NCBI GenBank assembly: GCA_934177725.1
Contig: CAKPPO010000007.1
Location: 1-64,000 of the forward strand
Length of the DNA: 64,000 nt
Direction: 5' to 3'
Source of the DNA: an uncultured Clostridia bacterium
GTDB lineage: Bacteria; Bacillota; Clostridia; TANB77; CAG-508
Below are positions 52,620 to 61,647 of this stretch, one piece after another (the stretch's first letter is position 1; each line of letters opens with the position of its first letter). Position numbers and translations under genes: made by a program. The notes under the pieces are model-generated. The model was not told the origin of the DNA and made no database searches. It saw only the letters and a program-made list of their open reading frames with translations.

Positions 52620-54575
52620 ATGTTTAAATTACATTCAGAATATAAACCTACAGGTGATCAACCTGAGGCAATTGAATATTTATCTAATAGAATAAAAGAA
52701 GGCAAGAAGTTTCAAACACTACTAGGAGTAACAGGTTCTGGAAAAACTTTTACTATGGCAAATATAATTCAAAATGTACAAAAGCCTACACTTGTTTTAG
52801 CACATAACAAGACTTTAGCAGGACAACTATATTCAGAATTTAAAGAGTTCTTTCCAGAAAACAATGTAGAATATTTTGTGTCATATTATGATTATTATCA
52901 ACCAGAAGCATATATTCCACAATCAGATACTTATATAGAAAAAGATTCTTCTGTAAATGATGAAATAGATAAACTTCGTCACAGTGCTACGGCATCTCTT
53001 TTTGAGACGAGAGACACAATAATAGTAGCTTCTGTTTCTTGTATATATGGATTAGGAGATCCTATAGATTATGAAAATATGGCTATATCTTTAAGACCAG
53101 GTATGCAGATAGAAAGAGATAAGGTACTAAAAAAATTAGTTAATATGCAATACACAAGAAATGAATTAGACTTTAAAAGAGGTACTTTTAGAGCTAAAGG
53201 TGATATTGTGGAAATTTACCCATCAGATGAAAGTGAAACAGCAATAAGAGTAGAATTCTGGGGAGATGAAATAGAAAAAATTTCAGAAATAAATCCACTT
53301 ACAGGAAAAGTACAAGCTACAAGAAATCATATTGTTATATTTCCTAATTCACACTATGTTACAACTTCAGATAAAATGGAAAGAGCGATAGAAGCTATAG
53401 ATAAGGAAAAAGAACAAAGAGTAGAATATTTTAAATCTATTGGTAAATTAATAGAAGCACAAAGAATAGAAGAAAGAACAAATTTTGATATAGAAATGAT
53501 GAAAGAAACAGGATTTTGTCAAGGAATTGAAAACTATTCAAGACATATAAGTGGAAGAGAAGAAGGTAGTCCTCCATTCACATTATTTGATTATTTTCCA
53601 AAAGACTTTTTACTATTAATAGACGAATCACATGCAACAATACCACAAGTAAGAGCAATGTACAATGGAGATAGAGCAAGAAAAGAATCTTTAGTAAATT
53701 ATGGATTTAGACTTCCATCAGCTTTTGACAATAGACCTTTAAAATTTGAAGAATTTGAACAAAGAATTAATCAATGTATATTTGTTAGTGCAACGCCTGC
53801 AGATTACGAAAAAGAACATTCTAAAGATAATGTTGTAGAACAAATAATACGCCCTACAGGACTTTTAGATCCTAAAATAGAAGTAAAACCTGTAACAAAT
53901 CAAATAGATGATTTAATAGAACAAATTAGACAAACTACAGAAGCGGGAGACAGAGTATTAGTTACAACTCTTACTAAAAAAATGGCAGAAGACTTATCTA
54001 GCTATTTAGCAGGTATAGGCATAAAAGTAAAATACATGCATTCAGATATAAAAGCATTAGAGAGAATGGAAATAATTAGAGATTTAAGACTTGGAGAGTT
54101 TGATGTTTTAGTTGGTATAAATCTTTTAAGAGAAGGTTTAGATATTCCAGAAGTTTCTTTAGTTGCTATACTAGATGCAGATAAAGAAGGATTTTTACGT
54201 TCAGAACGTTCTTTAATTCAAACTATAGGACGTGCCGCAAGAAATACCAATGGTAGGGTAATAATGTATGCAGATGAACTTACAGAAAGTATGGAAAAAG
54301 CGATTTCTGAAACAAATAGAAGAAGAAAAATACAAGAGGAGTATAACAAAGAACATGGCATTGTTCCTCAAACAATAAAGAAAAATATTAGAGATACTAT
54401 TAAAGCTAGCATAGTTGAAGAAGCACAGAAAGAATATAGTATAGATAAAGAAGCGGATATACAAGAAGTAATAGATAAATTAACAGACGAAATGCTAAAA
54501 TATGCTTCACAAATGGAATTTGAAAAAGCAGCAGAATTAAGAGATAAAATGAAAGAATTAACAGGTGAAGGTTAA
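52620..54575 (+). CDS. uvrB: UvrABC excision repair protein B
   Basis: This is the damage-verification helicase of nucleotide excision repair. The 651-aa protein has Walker A GVTGSGKTFTMA (about 38-49), the beta-hairpin region YYDYYQPEAYIPQSDTYIEK, and DEIDKLRHSAT. The helicase motifs LLIDESHATIPQ and TTLTKKMAEDL, and GRAARNTNGRVIMYAD, follow. The UvrC-binding UVR domain (MEFEKAAELRDKMKELTGEG) is at the C-terminus. Start: ATG after AGAGGAGAAG. uvrA lies 1.6 kb downstream, separated by small genes. Confidence 0.98.
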   Translation: MFKLHSEYKPTGDQPEAIEYLSNRIKEGKKFQTLLGVTGSGKTFTMANIIQNVQKPTLVLAHNKTLAGQLYSEFKEFFPENNVEYFVSYYDYYQPEAYIPQSDTYIEKDSSVNDEIDKLRHSATASLFETRDTIIVASVSCIYGLGDPIDYENMAISLRPGMQIERDKVLKKLVNMQYTRNELDFKRGTFRAKGDIVEIYPSDESETAIRVEFWGDEIEKISEINPLTGKVQATRNHIVIFPNSHYVTTSDKMERAIEAIDKEKEQRVEYFKSIGKLIEAQRIEERTNFDIEMMKETGFCQGIENYSRHISGREEGSPPFTLFDYFPKDFLLLIDESHATIPQVRAMYNGDRARKESLVNYGFRLPSAFDNRPLKFEEFEQRINQCIFVSATPADYEKEHSKDNVVEQIIRPTGLLDPKIEVKPVTNQIDDLIEQIRQTTEAGDRVLVTTLTKKMAEDLSSYLAGIGIKVKYMHSDIKALERMEIIRDLRLGEFDVLVGINLLREGLDIPEVSLVAILDADKEGFLRSERSLIQTIGRAARNTNGRVIMYADELTESMEKAISETNRRRKIQEEYNKEHGIVPQTIKKNIRDTIKASIVEEAQKEYSIDKEADIQEVIDKLTDEMLKYASQMEFEKAAELRDKMKELTGEG

Positions 54576-54624
54576 TTTAATAAGAATAAGTGATTTTTAA
54601 TAAAGGCGTTAAAATAATTATTAT

Positions 54625-54674
54625 AAAAATAGAAAGTTGAAAACAAATTAAAGTGACCAACTTTCTATTTTTTC
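54625..54674 (+). terminator. Terminator of uvrB
   Basis: AAAAATAGAAAGTTG pairs with CAACTTTCTATTTTT across an 18-nt loop, ending in a T-run. Confidence 0.8.
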
Positions 54675-54696
54675 ATATTATAGATTAGGTGATTTT

Positions 54697-55228
54697 ATGA
54701 GAGTTTTTAAAGAGTTATATGAAGATGCAAAAAACATAATGAAGAAAGATCCTGCTTGTAAAAATATACTTGAAGTTATCATTTTATACCCAGGCTTTCA
54801 CATATTGGTGTTCCATAGAATATCTAATTTTCTATATAGGCATAAACTAAAATTCCTAGCAAGATTAAATTCACAAATAGGAAGATTTTTTACAGGAATA
54901 GAAATTCATCCTGGAGCCAAAATTGGTAGAAGATTATTTATAGACCATGGAATGGGAATTGTAATTGGAGAAACTGCAACAATAGGTAATGATTGTACAA
55001 TTTACCACAATTCCACTTTAGGTGGAACTGGTAAGGATAAGTACAAAAGACATCCTGATTTAGGAAATAATGTAATGGTAGGCTGTGGAGCAAAAGTACT
55101 TCGGACCAATAAAAATAGGTAACAATGTAAAAATAGGAGCAAATGCAGTAATATTAAAAAATGTGGAAAGTAATGTAACAATAGTTGGAATGCCAGGAAG
55201 AGTAGTAAAAAGAATAGAAAAGAAATAA
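54697..55228 (+). pseudogene. cysE: Serine O-acetyltransferase, frameshifted near the 3' end
   Basis: The first frame (54697-55122) encodes a normal CysE start. It contains ILYPGFHILVFHRISNFLY, IEIHPGAKIGRRLFIDHGMG and the active-site region DCTIYHNSTLGGTGKDKYKR. Then KVLRTNKNR and a stop appear where the family has VLGPI.IG. The missing end (GPIKIGNNVKIGANAVILKN ... VVKRIEKK) continues in another frame to 55228. Removing one base at about 55100-55103 (for example the C of TTCGG) restores a 176-aa protein. It is a real mutation or a sequencing error. The substrate is L-serine plus acetyl-CoA, feeding cysteine synthesis. Confidence 0.88.
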
Positions 55229-55232
55229 AAAG

Positions 55233-55264
55233 AAAGCCTATCAAAAAAACGATAGGCTTTTAAA
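55233..55264 (+). terminator. Terminator after cysE
   Basis: AAAGCCTATC pairs with GATAGGCTTT across an A-rich loop. The T-run is short, so it may act from both sides, ending the reverse-strand gene at 55287 too. Confidence 0.65.
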
Positions 55265-55286
55265 ACTACTATTTCTAGCGAAAAAC

Positions 55287-55493
55287 TTACTTCTTACTAA
55301 TAACGCAAGAATAGCGCTTGTCAGCAGAAGAGGCTAAAGTTTTTTGCCCCTTTTTTATCTCTAAAGAAGGATAGTCTTTAGAGAGTTTCCGGATTTCACT
55401 GCTATACAAATCTAAAGTTAGACAAGATTTGGATGAGTCAAGAAAATCTTCGACCTTTTTGTTGACATACTTTCTTCTAGTAATATACTGCAT
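55287..55493 (-). CDS. Small basic protein of unknown function
   Basis: This 68-aa protein (MQYITRRKYVNKKVEDFLD ...) has no recognised family, signal or membrane helix. The start at 55493 follows a perfect AAAGGAGG; a longer frame to 55547 has no ribosome binding site. It is rich in Lys, Arg and Ser. It lies on the strand opposite to cysE and uvrA, like the next small gene. Confidence 0.7.
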   Translation of the reverse strand: MQYITRRKYVNKKVEDFLDSSKSCLTLDLYSSEIRKLSKDYPSLEIKKGQKTLASSADKRYSCVISKK

Positions 55494-55636
55494 AAAAAAG
55501 CCTCCTTTAAGTAGTTTTATAAAATTGTTATTTTTATATAATAACATAAGATTTTAAATATGTAAACTATTCCTAAAAAATAATATAAAGATATTTTAAA
55601 GTGTTAAAATGTTTGATTTTAATTACTAAATTAAAT

Positions 55637-55679
55637 AATAAAGAAGTATTAAAACTTTAACGCTTAATACTTCTTTATT
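55637..55679 (-). terminator. Terminator of the 95-aa protein gene (bidirectional stem)
   Basis: A 16-bp perfect stem joins AATAAAGAAGTATTAA (55637-55652) and its complement (55664-55679), with a T-run on the reverse strand after the hairpin. Confidence 0.8.
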
Positions 55680-55693
55680 GCTTAATTAAAAAA

Positions 55694-55981
55694 TTAAGAC
55701 TCTAATGGCTGATTTTTCATAGAAATGATCCATAGTTTTTGTGCAAAAGAATATTTTAGATCATTTTCATCTAAAGACTTCACATCTTTACACTCAACTT
55801 TGGCATTCTTCCAAGAAATCCGGTGAATCCTTGGAAAATAGTTAAAGTCTTTGGAATCTGTAACTTCTAAACCATTTTGTCTAAGCTCATTAGCTTTAGT
55901 TTTACCAATTTTAAAATTGGCTACAAACAAACCAAATTCAGCTTCAGACTTCAATTTTTCTTCTACAGTTGCATTGATCAT
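55694..55981 (-). CDS. Small protein of unknown function
   Basis: This 95-aa protein starts at 55981 after AAAAGGAGGGCAAC. It begins MINATVEEKLKSEAEFGLFV, has a basic middle (FKIGKTKANELRQNGLEV, FPRIHRISWKNA) and ends KLWIISMKNQPLES. The GKTKANELRQNG segment could be a helix-turn-helix-like DNA contact, but I recognise no family. A longer open frame to 56188 lacks support and crosses the likely promoter. Confidence 0.7.
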   Translation of the reverse strand: MINATVEEKLKSEAEFGLFVANFKIGKTKANELRQNGLEVTDSKDFNYFPRIHRISWKNAKVECKDVKSLDENDLKYSFAQKLWIISMKNQPLES

Positions 55982-56223
55982 AAGTTGCCCTCCTTTTAGA
56001 ATGCAGTATAAATTAAACAAAATTATACTATTTTCAACAAATTTGTATATAAAGTATATCATAAAACAACAAATATGTAAACTAATTTTTATTATTTTAT
56101 ACCAAACTCTTGTTTTTATAAAATTAATATAGTATAATGAAAAAGATTTAAGACAAAATAATTTATAACATATATTATGAAAGAACAATAATAAATTATA
56201 TGTTTATTATATAGGGGGCAAAT

Positions 56224-59055
56224 ATGAATGATAAAATAATTATAAAAGGTGCAAAAGTACATAATTTAAAAAATATAAATTTGGAAATACCAAGAGATAA
56301 ATTAGTTGTTATAACAGGTCTTTCAGGTTCAGGAAAATCATCTTTAGCGTTTGATACTTTATATGCAGAAGGACAAAGAAGATATGTAGAAAGTCTTTCT
56401 TCATATGCAAGACAATTCTTAGGAATGATGGAAAAACCGGAAGTGGAATCTATAGATGGACTTTCACCAGCAATTTCAATAGACCAAAAAACAACTTCAA
56501 AAAATCCACGTTCTACAGTAGGCACAGTTACAGAAATATATGACTATCTTCGTTTATTGTATGCAAGAATAGGTGTACCATATTGTCCAAAATGTGGTAA
56601 AAAAATAGAAAAACAAACAGTAGATCAAATAGTAGATTCTATTTTAGAAATGCCAGAAGGTACAAAAATACAAGTATTATCGCCAATAGTTAGAGGTAGA
56701 AAAGGTGAGTTCGTAAAACAACTAGAGGGCTACCAAAAAGATGGCTTTGTTCGTGCTAGAGTAGATGGAAATACAGTAGAACTTTCAGATGATTTAGATT
56801 TAGACAGAAAGAAAAAACATAATATAGAATTAATTATAGATAGATTAGTTATAAAAGAGGACATTAGGAGTAGACTTACAGAAAGTGTTGAAATAGCATT
56901 AAAAAATGCCAATAATTTAGTCTTAATAGAAGATGCAACAAATAAACAGGAAAAATTATATAGTGGTAATTATGCTTGTCCAGATTGCAATATTAGTTTT
57001 GATGAATTATCTCCAAGAATGTTTTCATTTAATAACCCATTTGGTGCATGCCCAAGTTGTACAGGTCTAGGTTTTTTAATGAAAATGGATGAAGAATTAA
57101 TTATACCTGATAGAAATAAAACCTTATATGATGGAGTAAAAGCATTTGGTGCAAGTACTATGAAAAAAGGCGATACTATGGCAAAAATGTATTTTGAAAG
57201 TATCGGAAAACACTATGGTGTAAAAATAAAAGATGTTCCTATAAAAAAACTACCCAAAGACTTTTTAGATAAAATTTTATATGGAACAGGAACAGAAGAA
57301 ATAGACTTTGAATATTCATCACCTTCAGGAGTTAGAAAATTTAAAGCTCCATTTGAAGGAGTAATACCAACATTAGAAAGAAGACATAATGAAACAAAAT
57401 CACAAGGAATGCGTGATTTTTACGAAATGTATATGAGCGACAGTGATTGCCCAGAATGTCATGGTTCAAGACTTAATAAAAACAGCTTGGCAGTAAAAGT
57501 AGGTAGTAAAAATATACAAGAACTAACAGATATGCAAATTACAGGAATTAAGGATTATATAAATTCTTTAGAATTAAGCAAAAAGGAAGAAATGATAGCA
57601 TGGCAAATAATTAAAGAATTAAATACAAGATTACAATTCTTAATAGATGTTGGTTTAGACTATTTAACTTTATCAAGAAGTGCTGGAACACTATCTGGAG
57701 GAGAAGCACAACGTATTCGTCTAGCAACTCAAATTGGTTCAGGTTTAACTGGCGTACTTTATATATTAGATGAACCAAGTATAGGACTTCATCAAAGAGA
57801 CAATGATAGACTAATAGCAACTCTTAAAAAGTTACGTGATTTAGGAAATAGTGTTATAGTTGTAGAACATGATGAAGATACTATGTATGCAGCAGATCAA
57901 ATAATAGATATAGGACCAGGTGCAGGTGTTCATGGAGGTAGAGTTTTAGCACAAGGAACAGCTGAAGAAATTAAAAAAGTAGAAGGTTCTATTACAGGAG
58001 ATTATTTAAGTAAAAGGAAACAAATTCATGTACCTAAAAAAAGAAGAAAATCAAATGGAAGAGCAATAGAAGTAAAAGGAGCAGTAGAAAACAACTTAAA
58101 AAATGTAAATGTTAAGTTTCCACTTGGTGAATTTATATGTGTAACAGGTGTTTCAGGTTCTGGGAAAAGCACATTAGTAAACGAAATATTATACAAAACT
58201 ATTGCAAAAGAATTAAATGGCTCAAATATCAAACCAGGAAAATGTAAAGAAGTAAAAGGACTTGAAAATATAGATAAAATTATAAATATAGATCAATCAC
58301 CAATTGGTAGAACGCCACGTTCTAATCCAGCAACATATACAGGAGTATTTGATTATATTAGAGATTTATTTGCAGGTACAAACGAAGCAAAAATGCGAGG
58401 ATATGATAAAGGTAGATTTAGTTTTAATGTGGCAGGAGGAAGATGTGAAGCATGTAGCGGAGATGGTGTTTTAAAAATAGAAATGCACTTTTTATCAGAT
58501 ATTTATGTACCTTGTGAAGTATGTAAAGGAAAACGTTATAACAAAGAAACATTAGAGGTAAAATATAAAGGAAAGACGATTTCAGACGTATTAGATATGA
58601 CAGTAGAAGAAGCATTAGAGTTCTTTAAAAACTTACCTAAAATAAAAAATAAAATACAAACTTTGTATGATGTAGGACTTGGATATATTAAACTTGGACA
58701 ACCATCTACAACATTATCTGGAGGAGAAGCACAACGTGTTAAATTAGCTACAGAGCTTTCTAAAAAGCCTACTGGAAAGACATTATATATTTTAGATGAA
58801 CCAACTACAGGACTTCATATTGCAGATGTTCATAGATTAGTTGATATTTTACAACGTTTAGTAGATACAGGGAATAGCATAATAGTAATTGAGCATAATT
58901 TAGATTTAATAAAAACTTGTGACTACATTATAGATTTAGGACCAGAAGGCGGAGATAAGGGAGGAGAAGTAGTAGCAGTTGGAACTCCTGAACAAATAAC
59001 TAAAAATGATAGAAGTTATACAGGAAAATTCTTAAAGAAATATTTAGAAGAATAA
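56224..59055 (+). CDS. uvrA: UvrABC excision repair protein A
   Basis: This is the damage-sensing ABC ATPase of nucleotide excision repair. The 943-aa protein contains two ABC modules: Walker A GLSGSGKSSLAFDTLYAEGQ (N-terminal) and GVSGSGKSTLVNEILY. Two LSGGEAQR signatures follow, each with its own Walker B (YILDEPSIGLH; YILDEPTTGLH). Zinc modules appear as CPKCGKK, CPDC...CPSC and CEACSGDG...CEVCKG. ATG follows AGGGGGCAAAT. It is separated from uvrB by cysE and two reverse-strand small genes. Confidence 0.98.
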   Translation: MNDKIIIKGAKVHNLKNINLEIPRDKLVVITGLSGSGKSSLAFDTLYAEGQRRYVESLSSYARQFLGMMEKPEVESIDGLSPAISIDQKTTSKNPRSTVGTVTEIYDYLRLLYARIGVPYCPKCGKKIEKQTVDQIVDSILEMPEGTKIQVLSPIVRGRKGEFVKQLEGYQKDGFVRARVDGNTVELSDDLDLDRKKKHNIELIIDRLVIKEDIRSRLTESVEIALKNANNLVLIEDATNKQEKLYSGNYACPDCNISFDELSPRMFSFNNPFGACPSCTGLGFLMKMDEELIIPDRNKTLYDGVKAFGASTMKKGDTMAKMYFESIGKHYGVKIKDVPIKKLPKDFLDKILYGTGTEEIDFEYSSPSGVRKFKAPFEGVIPTLERRHNETKSQGMRDFYEMYMSDSDCPECHGSRLNKNSLAVKVGSKNIQELTDMQITGIKDYINSLELSKKEEMIAWQIIKELNTRLQFLIDVGLDYLTLSRSAGTLSGGEAQRIRLATQIGSGLTGVLYILDEPSIGLHQRDNDRLIATLKKLRDLGNSVIVVEHDEDTMYAADQIIDIGPGAGVHGGRVLAQGTAEEIKKVEGSITGDYLSKRKQIHVPKKRRKSNGRAIEVKGAVENNLKNVNVKFPLGEFICVTGVSGSGKSTLVNEILYKTIAKELNGSNIKPGKCKEVKGLENIDKIINIDQSPIGRTPRSNPATYTGVFDYIRDLFAGTNEAKMRGYDKGRFSFNVAGGRCEACSGDGVLKIEMHFLSDIYVPCEVCKGKRYNKETLEVKYKGKTISDVLDMTVEEALEFFKNLPKIKNKIQTLYDVGLGYIKLGQPSTTLSGGEAQRVKLATELSKKPTGKTLYILDEPTTGLHIADVHRLVDILQRLVDTGNSIIVIEHNLDLIKTCDYIIDLGPEGGDKGGEVVAVGTPEQITKNDRSYTGKFLKKYLEE

Positions 59056-59061
59056 AAATAA

Positions 59062-59104
59062 CCTCATAGCAACAATAAAATGTTGTTATGAGGATTCTTT
59101 TTAT
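59062..59104 (+). terminator. Terminator of uvrA
   Basis: CCTCATAGCAACA pairs with TGTTGTTATGAGG, followed by ATTCTTTTTAT. It starts 6 bp after the stop. Confidence 0.88.
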
Positions 59105-59116
59105 ATTGCTTAAAAA

Positions 59117-59221
59117 TTATCTGCAATTGTTATTGCTATTTTCATTATTATTGCTTCTGTTTTGATTTTGGTTATTTTTCTTACTATTATTTTTCTTATT
59201 TTCTTTATTTTTTTCTGACAT
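59117..59221 (-). CDS. Short Asn/Lys-rich protein (34 aa)
   Basis: This small frame begins MSEKNKENKKNNSKKNNQNQ and ends SNNNCR. The ATG is preceded by AAAGGTAGGTGC at good distance. The composition (about half Asn, much Lys) recalls small acid-soluble or spore-core peptides, but A/T bias alone could give this. It fills most of the gap between uvrA and the next gene. Confidence 0.45.
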   Translation of the reverse strand: MSEKNKENKKNNSKKNNQNQNRSNNNENSNNNCR

Positions 59222-59346
59222 ATTAAAAGCACCTACCTTTCTTTTCAACAATAGTTTGACCTAAAAATTTAAAATCTATACATTGAATTACATGTCGATA
59301 TTTACCACAAAAAATAATTATCTTTTTTAAAAAAATTCATCTGTAT

Positions 59347-59374
59347 TTTACAAATAAAAAATATATGTTATAAT
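59347..59374 (+). promoter_or_regulatory. Sigma-A promoter of the cytidylate-kinase-like gene
   Basis: TTTACA (59347-59352), a 16-bp spacer and TATAAT (59369-59374), 24 bp before the start codon. Confidence 0.7.
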
Positions 59375-59398
59375 ACATTTACAAATAAATAATAAGGA

Positions 59399-60115
59399 AT
59401 GATAAATGTGAATAATATAGTAATAGGAATAGAAGGCTTGGTTGGAAGTGGAAAAACATCAATGTGTAGAGAATTACTTAATGAAATTCCAAATAGTATA
59501 GTATTTCATGGAGGAAATTTATATAGAGGAATAATATATGCTGTAATGAATTCCAACAAAGAATTAGGAAGCAATATGCAAAACTTAAAACAAATGATGC
59601 AAGATGTAGATATAAAAAAAATAATGGATATGTTAAAAGTAGAATTCAAAGTAGAAAATAGAGAAACAGTTGTGTATGTTAATGGAAAAAAAATTGAAGA
59701 AGAAAAACTACAATCAAAACAAGCTTCAATGGCAGTGTCTATTGCAGGAGGAAGCGCGGACAACACAAAACTGTTTTCATTTTGTAAAAATATCATAAAT
59801 GAATTTAAAGAAAAATATAATGTAATATTATCAGGAAGAGCATTAATGAGTATTTATCCAGAATTAGATTATCACTTTTTCATAACAGCTTCTTTAGATG
59901 AAAGAGTAAAAAGAAAAGCCTCTCAATATGGCGAAAATGCAAATTTAGAAGAGTTAAGAGAACATATAATGTTAAGAGACGAACTTCAGAAAAAAGCTGG
60001 ATTTTATGATTTAAATGAAAAAACAATAGAAATAGATGTAACAGATTGTAAAAATGTAAAAGAATCAACAGATAAATTATTGAAATACATAAATAGAGAA
60101 ATTATATTAGCATAA
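59399..60115 (+). CDS. Cytidylate kinase-like NMP kinase
   Basis: This 238-aa protein has a P-loop GIEGLVGSGKTSMCRELL (9-26) and GGNLYRGIIYAVMN, equivalent to the substrate site of CMP kinase. A QASMAVSIAG region and a SGRALMSIYPELDYHFFITAS segment follow. There is also a lid with RDELQKKAGFYDL. The layout is that of Cmk, but several signatures (GPSGxGKG, GRDIG) are altered, so the substrate may differ. It precedes murD by 59 bp and may share its transcript. Confidence 0.78.
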   Translation: MINVNNIVIGIEGLVGSGKTSMCRELLNEIPNSIVFHGGNLYRGIIYAVMNSNKELGSNMQNLKQMMQDVDIKKIMDMLKVEFKVENRETVVYVNGKKIEEEKLQSKQASMAVSIAGGSADNTKLFSFCKNIINEFKEKYNVILSGRALMSIYPELDYHFFITASLDERVKRKASQYGENANLEELREHIMLRDELQKKAGFYDLNEKTIEIDVTDCKNVKESTDKLLKYINREIILA

Positions 60116-60174
60116 TAAGAACTTAAGCTAATATAGGAACTATATAATATAAAATTGAGAAAGAAGGAAATATT

Positions 60175-61581
60175 TTGGAATATAACAACGAGAAATTAGA
60201 AGAATTTAATAGATATATAAATGGAAAAAAAGTAGCAATAATAGGAATGGGAGTTAGCAATTTACCACTATTAGACTATTTTTATGAGAAAGAAGCAAAA
60301 GTAACAGTTTTTGATAATAAAGAACAAGAAGAAATAGATAGCAATATCATAGCAAAATTAAACAGATATGGATTTAACTATTTCTTTGGAAAAGACAATT
60401 TAGATAATTTGAAGGGATTTGACATTATATTTCGCTCACCAAGTTGTATGCCTTTTACAAAACAATTAGCAGAGGAACAAGAAAGAGGAGCAATTATTAC
60501 CACAGAAATAGAAATGGTATTAAAACTTGCACCATGTAAAACAATTGGTGTAACTGGTACAGAAGGAAAAACAACTACTACATCAATTATATATGAAATA
60601 TTAAAACAAGCAGGCTATAATTGCTTTTTAGGTGGAAATATAGGAAAACCAATATTTACGAAAATTAAAGATATGAAACCAGAAGATGTTGTTGTATTAG
60701 AAATGAGTAGTTTCCAATTAACAGATATGGACGTGAGTCCAGACATTTCTTTAGTTACAAATATTTATCCAGATCACTTAAATATTCATCGTTCATATGA
60801 AGAATACCAAGATGCAAAGAAAAATATATTTAAACATCAAAATGAAAACGGAATATTAGTATTAAATTATGATAATGAAATTACACGTTCATTTGCAAAA
60901 GAAACAAACGGAAAAGTAATATTCTTTAGTAGTAAACAAAAGCTTGAAGATGGCTATATATATGATAATACAGATGGGATGATAAAACAATGTGAGGATG
61001 GAATAAGAAGACATCTAATAAGCAAAAATGAAATAAAATTAAGAGGAATTCATAATTATGAAAATATATGTGCAGCATTAGCTGTTACATCAAGTATAGC
61101 AGATATTACTTCGCAAATAAAAACAATAAAAGACTTTGCAGGTGTAGAGCATAGACTAGAATTTGTAAAAGAAATAAATGGAGCTAAATATTACAATGAT
61201 TCAATAGGAACAAGTCCAGCAAGTACAATTGCAGGATTAAATGCTTTTGATGAAAATATAATTCTTTTAGCAGGTGGTTCAGATAAAGGTTTAGACTACA
61301 AAGAAGTAGGAGAGGCAATAGCAAAAAAAGTAGGAACTTTAATTTTATGTGGTCCTACAAGTGAAAAAATAGAAATGGCAACAAGAGAGGCACTAAAAGA
61401 AACAAATAAAAGTATAGAATTTTGCTATACAAATAATTTAGAAGAGTCTGTAAATGTAGCGTATGCTAAAGCAAAAAAAGGAGATATAGTTTTACTTTCT
61501 CCTGCAAGTGCAAGCTTTGACGCATTCAAGAACTTTGCAGAACGTGGAAACAGATTTAAAGAATTCGTAAACAAACTTTAA
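60175..61581 (+). CDS. murD: UDP-N-acetylmuramoylalanine--D-glutamate ligase
   Basis: It adds D-glutamate to UDP-MurNAc-L-Ala in peptidoglycan synthesis. The 468-aa protein has an N-terminal Rossmann part (KKVAIIGMGVSNLPLLDYF) and the ATP site GVTGTEGKTTTTSIIYEIL. VVLEMSSFQLTDMD, TNIYPDHLNIHRSYEEY and GVEHRLEFV with YYNDSIGTSP follow. The start is TTG at 60175 after GAAGGAAA, as no ATG is suitably placed. It stands alone, away from other mur genes. Confidence 0.95.
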   Translation: MEYNNEKLEEFNRYINGKKVAIIGMGVSNLPLLDYFYEKEAKVTVFDNKEQEEIDSNIIAKLNRYGFNYFFGKDNLDNLKGFDIIFRSPSCMPFTKQLAEEQERGAIITTEIEMVLKLAPCKTIGVTGTEGKTTTTSIIYEILKQAGYNCFLGGNIGKPIFTKIKDMKPEDVVVLEMSSFQLTDMDVSPDISLVTNIYPDHLNIHRSYEEYQDAKKNIFKHQNENGILVLNYDNEITRSFAKETNGKVIFFSSKQKLEDGYIYDNTDGMIKQCEDGIRRHLISKNEIKLRGIHNYENICAALAVTSSIADITSQIKTIKDFAGVEHRLEFVKEINGAKYYNDSIGTSPASTIAGLNAFDENIILLAGGSDKGLDYKEVGEAIAKKVGTLILCGPTSEKIEMATREALKETNKSIEFCYTNNLEESVNVAYAKAKKGDIVLLSPASASFDAFKNFAERGNRFKEFVNKL

Positions 61582-61647
61582 TATTTTTTGTAACAAAAAT
61601 TTATTAAACTGAATATGATAATACATAATTAAATAGGAGGTAAAACT

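Noticed and set aside
54697..55122. A naturally short CysE protein
   Set aside because: The downstream frame continues the family sequence without a gap to 55228, which shows a frameshift rather than a natural end.
55982..56188. Long N-terminal extension of the 95-aa protein
   Set aside because: The extension is hydrophobic only by A/T bias, lacks a ribosome binding site, and the internal ATG at 55981 follows a perfect one.
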